From positions 1 through 9,928 of the forward strand of contig JAHFPE010000013.1 of assembly GCA_023261345.1 (NCBI GenBank): 9,928 nucleotides of DNA, written 5' to 3'. The translations under genes were made by a program, and so were the position numbers. The notes below the pieces were generated by a model that had not been told where the DNA came from, ran no database searches, and saw only the letters and a list, made by a program, of their open reading frames with translations. Within the stretch, counting starts at the first letter, position 1. Every line of letters starts with the position of its first letter. The DNA is from Candidatus Woesearchaeota archaeon. GTDB lineage: Archaea > Nanobdellota > Nanobdellia > Woesearchaeales > ARS49. Of this stretch, positions 6,514 to 9,928 are shown one piece after another.

Positions 6514-6898
6514 TCTTGCTGAAGTCAATCCTACGAATTCCCGTCTTATCAAATGACGAATCTGTGCTGACAATTGCATCTGCCACTCTTGCAAGAACTG
6601 CATGGATCGAGTCAGCAGGAGTTAGATTGTGCGTCTCAGCAAGTATCATTGCTTGCTCGAGATCATGGGAATCATAATCCAGAATTTCTGCAATCGCTCG
6701 AATTGCTCTTAGCGAACTCAATGCGTTTTTACCCAAACCATTTCTGTGAAGGTAGAACCAAACTTCAAGACAGGTGAGACTACCAGTTACAAACTGATAT
6801 TGCTCTCGATTACCAAAAAATTCTACAGCTGCTTTCTTGAACCGATCATTCTCTTTGAGAACTGCAAGAAAAATATCCGCGTCAAGGTATAATTTCAT
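6509..6898 (-). CDS. PIN-domain ribonuclease, VapC-like toxin
   Basis: 129 residues, the typical size of a single PIN domain. The Mg-binding acidic residues are all visible: D6 in LYLDADIFL, E45 in TCLEVWFYL, D96 in TPADSIHAVLA and D113 in VSTDSSFDKTGI, with D117 nearby. D8 occupies the position that is usually N in the DTN motif. VapC-type PIN toxins cleave tRNA or rRNA when freed from their antitoxin; the target here cannot be predicted. The start codon overlaps the stop of the upstream AbrB-type gene by 4 nt (ATGA), the classic translational coupling of an antitoxin-toxin operon. No separate promoter is visible. A housekeeping RNase role is less likely given the partner. Confidence 0.88.
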   Translation of the reverse strand: MKLYLDADIFLAVLKENDRFKKAAVEFFGNREQYQFVTGSLTCLEVWFYLHRNGLGKNALSSLRAIRAIAEILDYDSHDLEQAMILAETHNLTPADSIHAVLARVADAIVSTDSSFDKTGIRRIDFSKI

Positions 6899-7143
6899 GA
6901 GAAAAAGCCTTCCTCTGCCTCTCGTTTCATTTCAAGGGGTGTTTTTTTGGTCTTTATTTGCAACTCTGCCAGGAATTTCACCGGATCATCAATTCTTGCC
7001 AGAGGTCTCAAAACAAGAAGTCCATTTTCTGTTTCTGCAACTACTTCGTTTGCAGCACCCATTTTTTCTCTAAGTGCGATGGGCAAATGAACGCGTCCTT
7101 TTTTGTCCAAATGCAATAAATACTTTTCTTTCCCCTCTTTCAT
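6895..7143 (-). CDS. AbrB/MazE-type antitoxin, 82 aa
   Basis: Swapped-hairpin AbrB DNA-binding domain near residues 5-45: KEKYLLHLDKKGRVHLPIALREKMGA followed by VVAETENGLLVLRP. This is the family pattern in which a G-R-V/I-x-L/I-P core leads into a short helix and a closing strand. The C-terminal tail (ARIDDPVKFLAEL...KREAEEGFFS) probably wraps the PIN toxin and blocks its active site. The frame is open upstream to 7302, but ATG at 7143 is the better start. It begins just before the domain, lies 22 nt after a consensus TATA box, and avoids a 59-nt overlap with the lipoprotein gene. AbrB antitoxins usually repress their own promoter, so the operon is likely autoregulated. Confidence 0.88.
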   Translation of the reverse strand: MKEGKEKYLLHLDKKGRVHLPIALREKMGAANEVVAETENGLLVLRPLARIDDPVKFLAELQIKTKKTPLEMKREAEEGFFS

Positions 7144-7165
7144 GAATAACACATAGTCCCACTTA

Positions 7166-7173
7166 TATTTAAA
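7166..7173 (-). promoter_or_regulatory. TATA box of the toxin-antitoxin operon
   Basis: Minus strand TTTAAATA in the context GATTTAAATATAAG, 22 nt before ATG at 7143. It places the TSS at the antitoxin start codon, fixes the 82-residue start and lies inside the longer ORF version. Confidence 0.7.
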
Positions 7174-7201
7174 TCTTCCTTGGCCCACAAGCTGTAATGT
7201 G

Positions 7202-7217
7202 GAAAACGAAAAAAGAC
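7202..7217 (-). terminator. T-rich terminator tract of the lipoprotein gene
   Basis: Minus strand CTTTTTTCGTTTTCC, 27-42 nt after the lipoprotein stop and just upstream of the next promoter. T-tracts of this kind terminate archaeal transcription; no hairpin is evident. Confidence 0.5.
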
Positions 7218-7243
7218 CGCACCCTAACACATCTAGAAAACGA

Positions 7244-7858
7244 TCAATCACGAATTCTCGTGCAGAGCGCAATCCCATCACGATTATCTTTACTAAACGC
7301 AATCACCGGACGAAGATCAAGAGCATAAAAATTTGGACGCCCCAGCTTTGCTTTTTCTTCTGGAGTTGCAAGAGAAAGAGCCGCCTGAAACGCATCATTA
7401 CTCTCGCTACCAAGAGACAATCCCTCATCAACTAAATCAGCAACACGAGAATACACTTCAAGATTTTTACAATCAACAGTTGGACGAAGACCAGAATAAA
7501 AATCAAGAGAGCCACCACGAATCACGTACGCATGACCTTTCTCACCATACACTCCTGCCCTGCTAAATCGCTCTTGACTATTCACCATGAGCGCACGACT
7601 TGCCATAATCGCAGCGAGCATTGACTCATTTTGAACCGCAAGACTTGTCGCTCGCTCACTTAACTCTACACCGAGCGATTCCAAATCTTTCCCGGTTGCA
7701 TTTGGCACAAACAAATCCATCTTCCAACTAACGCCATACTTTTGGTCAAGAGAATTTATTTCTGCAAGCGTACTATCCAAGGTGAGATGAGAAGAACAAC
7801 CTGCAACAACAATAATAAAAAGCAGACACATCGCAAAAACGTAACTTTTTTGAAACAT
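7244..7858 (-). CDS. Small secreted lipoprotein, function unknown
   Basis: 204 residues. The N-terminus MFQKSYVFAMCLLFIIVVAGC is a lipoprotein signal peptide with the lipobox VAGC, so C21 would be lipid-modified and anchor the protein on the outside of the membrane. The mature part starts SSHLTLDSTLAEINSLDQKYG and is largely helical, with alternating charged and hydrophobic residues (for example LAVQNESMLAAIMASRALM), suggestive of helical-repeat packing. YSGLRPTVDCKNLEVYSRVADLVDEGL and FQAALSLATPEEKAKLG follow. I do not recognise the family. The start is the first Met of the signal peptide and lies 22 nt after a TATA-like box. Archaeal lipid attachment at such cysteines is known, but its enzymology is poorly defined. 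Confidence 0.82.
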   Translation of the reverse strand: MFQKSYVFAMCLLFIIVVAGCSSHLTLDSTLAEINSLDQKYGVSWKMDLFVPNATGKDLESLGVELSERATSLAVQNESMLAAIMASRALMVNSQERFSRAGVYGEKGHAYVIRGGSLDFYSGLRPTVDCKNLEVYSRVADLVDEGLSLGSESNDAFQAALSLATPEEKAKLGRPNFYALDLRPVIAFSKDNRDGIALCTRIRD

Positions 7859-7880
7859 ACCAGAACGAACGAATACGCTG

Positions 7881-7888
7881 ATTAAAAA
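7881..7888 (-). promoter_or_regulatory. TATA-like box of the lipoprotein gene
   Basis: Minus strand TTTTTAAT, 22 nt before ATG at 7858, the same leaderless distance as in the neighbouring genes. Confidence 0.55.
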
Positions 7889-7896
7889 CCTTGTGA

Positions 7897-8000
7897 AATG
7901 AAGAACCCAATCACCATAGGAGAAGGGGTATCTACCAGTACTGGCAATTTGGTTCTTGAATGTTGAGAATACCCAAGAAAATTCTCACGTCCCTCACCCA
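7897..8000. repeat. Dispersed intergenic element, copy B
   Basis: The core 7951-7995 matches 2411-2455 at 39 of 45 bases; AATGAAG recurs 54 nt upstream of the core, as in copy A. Within this copy TGAGAAT (7964-7970) and ATTCTCA (7981-7987) form a 7-bp stem with a 10-nt loop. In copy A only five of these pairs are kept. In minus-strand orientation both copies lie upstream of a minus-strand gene (lipoprotein here, transporter for copy A). Confidence 0.6.
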
Positions 8001-8028
8001 CTCACCGTAAACGGTGAGGTATTCTCAA
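7963..8028. repeat. 11-bp inverted repeat competing with a local 7-bp stem
   Basis: TTGAGAATACC at 7963-7973 is repeated exactly in inverted form at 8018-8028. The same left arm can pair with ATTCTCA at 7981-7987. The two pairings exclude each other, as in an RNA switch or attenuator. The right arm shares its first base with the neighbouring 8001-8018 palindrome. Confidence 0.55.
8001..8018. repeat. 18-nt near-continuous palindrome
   Basis: CTCACCGT and ACGGTGAG are perfect inverted repeats separated by AA. As RNA this makes a 7-bp GC-rich stem with a 4-nt loop. It sits inside the larger 7963-8028 inverted repeat. Confidence 0.6.
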
Positions 8029-8034
8029 TAAAGA

Positions 8035-8076
8035 AAGATTCCCAGTTCGCTTCCGCTCACAGCGGAATCTTGAACT
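8035..8076. repeat. Nested inverted repeats
   Basis: TTCCGCT (8051-8057) pairs with AGCGGAA (8061-8067) around a 3-nt loop. It is extended after an internal loop by AGTTC (8044-8048) with GAACT (8072-8076). Alternatively AAGATTCC (8035-8042) pairs with GGAATCTT (8064-8071). The nested alternatives make this a likely structured RNA or cruciform; no T-tract adjoins it. Confidence 0.5.
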
Positions 8077-8130
8077 ACTACCCTATTAACATGGCGTAGT
8101 TTAACGATTGCTGAATGAACCAGTGAAATT

Positions 8131-8157
8131 GCAAACGTTTGCGAACTCGCAAATGTT
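8131..8157. promoter_or_regulatory. Palindromic motifs upstream of the 8164 promoter, possible operator
   Basis: GCAAACGTTTGC (8131-8142) is a perfect 12-bp palindrome. It overlaps a second inverted repeat, TTTGCG/CGCAAA, with AACT between (8138-8153). CTCGCAAATGTT at 8146-8157 also occurs on the minus strand at 2265-2276, in both cases just upstream of a TATAAAT box. A shared regulator is possible. Confidence 0.4.
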
Positions 8158-8164
8158 TAAGACT

Positions 8165-8172
8165 TATAAATC
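8165..8172 (+). promoter_or_regulatory. TATA box of the plus-strand unknown gene
   Basis: TATAAATC, with ACT upstream, ends 23 nt before GTG at 8196 and 32 nt before ATG at 8205. Because the box lies inside the longest open frame (from 8139), that upstream start is unlikely. On the other strand the same bases read ATTTATAAG and could drive a divergent transcript. Confidence 0.55.
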
Positions 8173-8195
8173 ACCAAACTCTAAACATACCTTGC

Positions 8196-9908
8196 GTGAG
8201 TGCGATGAGTGAAGAACCAACATATTTGATTTCGACAACATTAGGAGATTGCCGTCTTCCTGCCTCTTCATCTGCATTCCTTCAAATTGACGGGAAAACA
8301 GTTCGGAAAAAACAGGTGAGAGATGTTCAAGAAGGAGACACAGTTTTATTTCACGCCAAATGCATAGATACAACACTTGAACAAATAGAACCTGCACTTG
8401 AACAAAGCGCACGATATACTGCTGCAAGAGATGCACTTCACGTTGTATCTTCAGGTAAAAGAATCACGAGACTACGACACGATCTCATCACTGCGCTTGC
8501 ACCAGAATGTAAATTATCAAGAGACAAACTTGAGGACAAACTCTTTCAGAGAGGTGCGGACTTCACAGACGAAGAGTACAAATCGCTCGCTAGCACATTA
8601 CGAGAAAAAATACATCATTCAACTGATGAGACAGACACGTACAACATTGAAACACTCAAAAACTGGTTACGAGGAGAAACAGTTGCGCCAGAAGAATGGA
8701 CTGTCTTTGATCAACTTGAGACTGCATTTGAACATTTTCAAACATGGAACAAACCCTCAGAGCAAGTAGGAGAAGAACTAAAAGATCATTATCGACTCTA
8801 CATGACTGTACGAAAAGGAGTGCAACACTACCTCGCAACTAAAGGCGCAAGTCGAAAAACCACAAAAGAAAACAAAAATACCAACGGCACTCACCTCAGT
8901 TTAGATCAAGAAATCCAACTCGTCATCAATATGTTTGTTAACGATGTTACGAAAGAGTACAAAGCAGCACGCATCACCTCCATAAAAAAAATTTCTGCAA
9001 CGGAAGATGATAAAAAAGGACAATCAACACGGCCGCAAAAAACGTTCCCTCCGGGAATAGTCACAACGCTTGACACAACACAAATGATCGAATGCCTATC
9101 TCTTAGCGACCTAGAACTCGACAGACACATTCTTGAACTCGCTTGGACAGAACTTTTAACAAGATTCATCAACAAAACAAGAAAATCTGATGACCTTAGA
9201 GTACTTCTTGAAACAGCTAAGGCAACCGACAGAAATCTTCTTCGAGCAGAGGTATTAAGTTCATACGTCCTCAAAACTGACGATCCCACACTAAAAAGAT
9301 GCTGGCCAGAAAAATACTTCTCCAAAACAACATACGACCGCTACCAGTCTATTGCAAACTACGTGTATACCTTTCTCACAACAAATAAACTAGACCCCGC
9401 GCTAAACCTTCCTTGCGGTATTGCAATACACACAGCAAGAACACTCGGAAGACTTTACAGAAACCAACCACCTGAACTTCGAAGAGCACAACGAATGAAT
9501 CCAGAAGAAATTGAGCTCGAAAGAAAAGACCATGGCCGCTCACTCACAGATAAAGAACGAAAAAGACGCCGTGAACTTGGAATCGAACGCCAAGAGCTCA
9601 CGAGAAAACTTTTCACAGACCACGGTTTTGACATCAACAAAGACTCAAGATGGTTCATTGAAGAACTATCGCGCGCATACTCTTCTGTGCCATATTTATC
9701 ACTCATACAACAGCCTGAATTCATCCGAACGGTAGTTGTAAAGCACCTCACGAATGTACAACCAAACGACAGACCCTTCATTTGCAGAGGAGATGTTCGA
9801 AAAACACTCACCAGATACAATCTTTGCCCAATACAACAATTTATTCCTTCTGCAGAATTCATTTACGGAGACACGAAAGCAATAAAAGAAACTGGAATGC
9901 AGTTTTAG
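8196..9908 (+). CDS. Large hypothetical protein with Hint-like N-terminal motif, 570 aa
   Basis: Complete frame ending TAG at 9906-9908. GTG at 8196 is chosen because it fits leaderless spacing from the TATA box; ATG at 8205 (567 aa) is a close alternative. Residues 17-52 read GDCRLPASSSAFLQIDGK followed by VRDVQEGDTVLF. This pattern (C, then DG, then a D-V-x-x-GD-x-V strand) recalls the start of Hint or intein-like beta modules. Intein splice blocks and a C-terminal HN motif are missing, so it is not an intein. Residues 135-175 (SLASTLREKI to LKNWLRGETVAPEEW) look like a helix-turn-helix-type helical segment. The rest is helical and highly charged, with a lysine/arginine-rich stretch near 445-465 (DKERKRRRELG). 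No signal peptide, membrane helix or nuclease/NTPase motif was found. From memory the LPASS-like strand plus WL-G-P motif is reminiscent of regions of defence-associated proteins such as DISARM DrmE; this is a weak inference only. Confidence 0.8.
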   Translation: MSAMSEEPTYLISTTLGDCRLPASSSAFLQIDGKTVRKKQVRDVQEGDTVLFHAKCIDTTLEQIEPALEQSARYTAARDALHVVSSGKRITRLRHDLITALAPECKLSRDKLEDKLFQRGADFTDEEYKSLASTLREKIHHSTDETDTYNIETLKNWLRGETVAPEEWTVFDQLETAFEHFQTWNKPSEQVGEELKDHYRLYMTVRKGVQHYLATKGASRKTTKENKNTNGTHLSLDQEIQLVINMFVNDVTKEYKAARITSIKKISATEDDKKGQSTRPQKTFPPGIVTTLDTTQMIECLSLSDLELDRHILELAWTELLTRFINKTRKSDDLRVLLETAKATDRNLLRAEVLSSYVLKTDDPTLKRCWPEKYFSKTTYDRYQSIANYVYTFLTTNKLDPALNLPCGIAIHTARTLGRLYRNQPPELRRAQRMNPEEIELERKDHGRSLTDKERKRRRELGIERQELTRKLFTDHGFDINKDSRWFIEELSRAYSSVPYLSLIQQPEFIRTVVVKHLTNVQPNDRPFICRGDVRKTLTRYNLCPIQQFIPSAEFIYGDTKAIKETGMQF

Positions 9909-9928
9909 TGACGTGAAATAATCCATTA

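Noticed and set aside
7144..7302. Longer start of the AbrB protein at 7302
   Set aside because: The extra 53 residues precede the AbrB domain, overlap the lipoprotein gene and contain the TATA box for the shorter form.
8139..8195. Upstream start at 8139 for the plus-strand unknown protein
   Set aside because: The only TATA box (8165-8172) lies downstream of this start, so an mRNA from it could not include the codon.
8244..8350. N-terminus of the 570-aa protein as an intein
   Set aside because: No downstream intein blocks, no C-terminal HN followed by C/S/T, and no recognisable extein.

Overview
The window most likely comes from an AT-rich archaeon, probably a DPANN lineage of the Woesearchaeota/Pacearchaeota type. 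That assignment is inferred from three things. There is a 1024-residue Sec-exported S-layer protein with an archaeal S-layer-like N-terminus and C-terminus. Archaeal TATA boxes (TTTAAATA-like) sit 21-24 nt upstream of most start codons, as expected for leaderless mRNAs. Terminators are T-tracts. No rRNA, tRNA, CRISPR array or transposase gene was seen.

Layout. All genes but the last are on the minus strand. Positions 1-420 hold the N-terminal part of a radical SAM protein that runs off the left edge. Positions 461-1300 encode a 279-residue protein I do not recognise, and 1354-2202 an EamA/DMT-type membrane transporter. Positions 2203-2557 are non-coding and hold two long perfect inverted repeats, one copy of a dispersed intergenic element, and the S-layer terminator. 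The S-layer gene fills 2558-5632. It is the only gene here with a clear Shine-Dalgarno sequence and a leader of about 100 nt, and that leader contains a short ORF overlapping the S-layer start. After a second non-coding stretch come a GNAT acetyltransferase (5990-6484), a PIN-domain toxin-like nuclease and its AbrB-type antitoxin (6509-7143, 4-nt overlap), and a small lipoprotein (7244-7858). A third, heavily structured non-coding stretch (7859-8195) carries the second copy of the dispersed element. A plus-strand gene for a large protein of unknown function (8196-9908) follows; its N-terminus looks weakly like a Hint/beta-rich module.

How the parts work together. The S-layer gene is the main structural gene: strong TATA box, long leader, strong SD, and a hairpin plus triple T-tract terminator. 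The PIN/AbrB pair looks like a self-contained type II toxin-antitoxin operon with its own promoter. The other genes appear to be single units, each with its own promoter at the leaderless distance. That regular spacing corrects two start sites, giving 279 aa for the unknown protein and 82 aa for the AbrB protein.

The least explained material is non-coding. It comprises the dispersed element shared by 2411-2455 and 7951-7995 (39 of 45 identical without gaps), the competing inverted repeats around the second copy, and the paired palindromes around a TATA box upstream of the transporter. No complete novel multi-gene system is evident.
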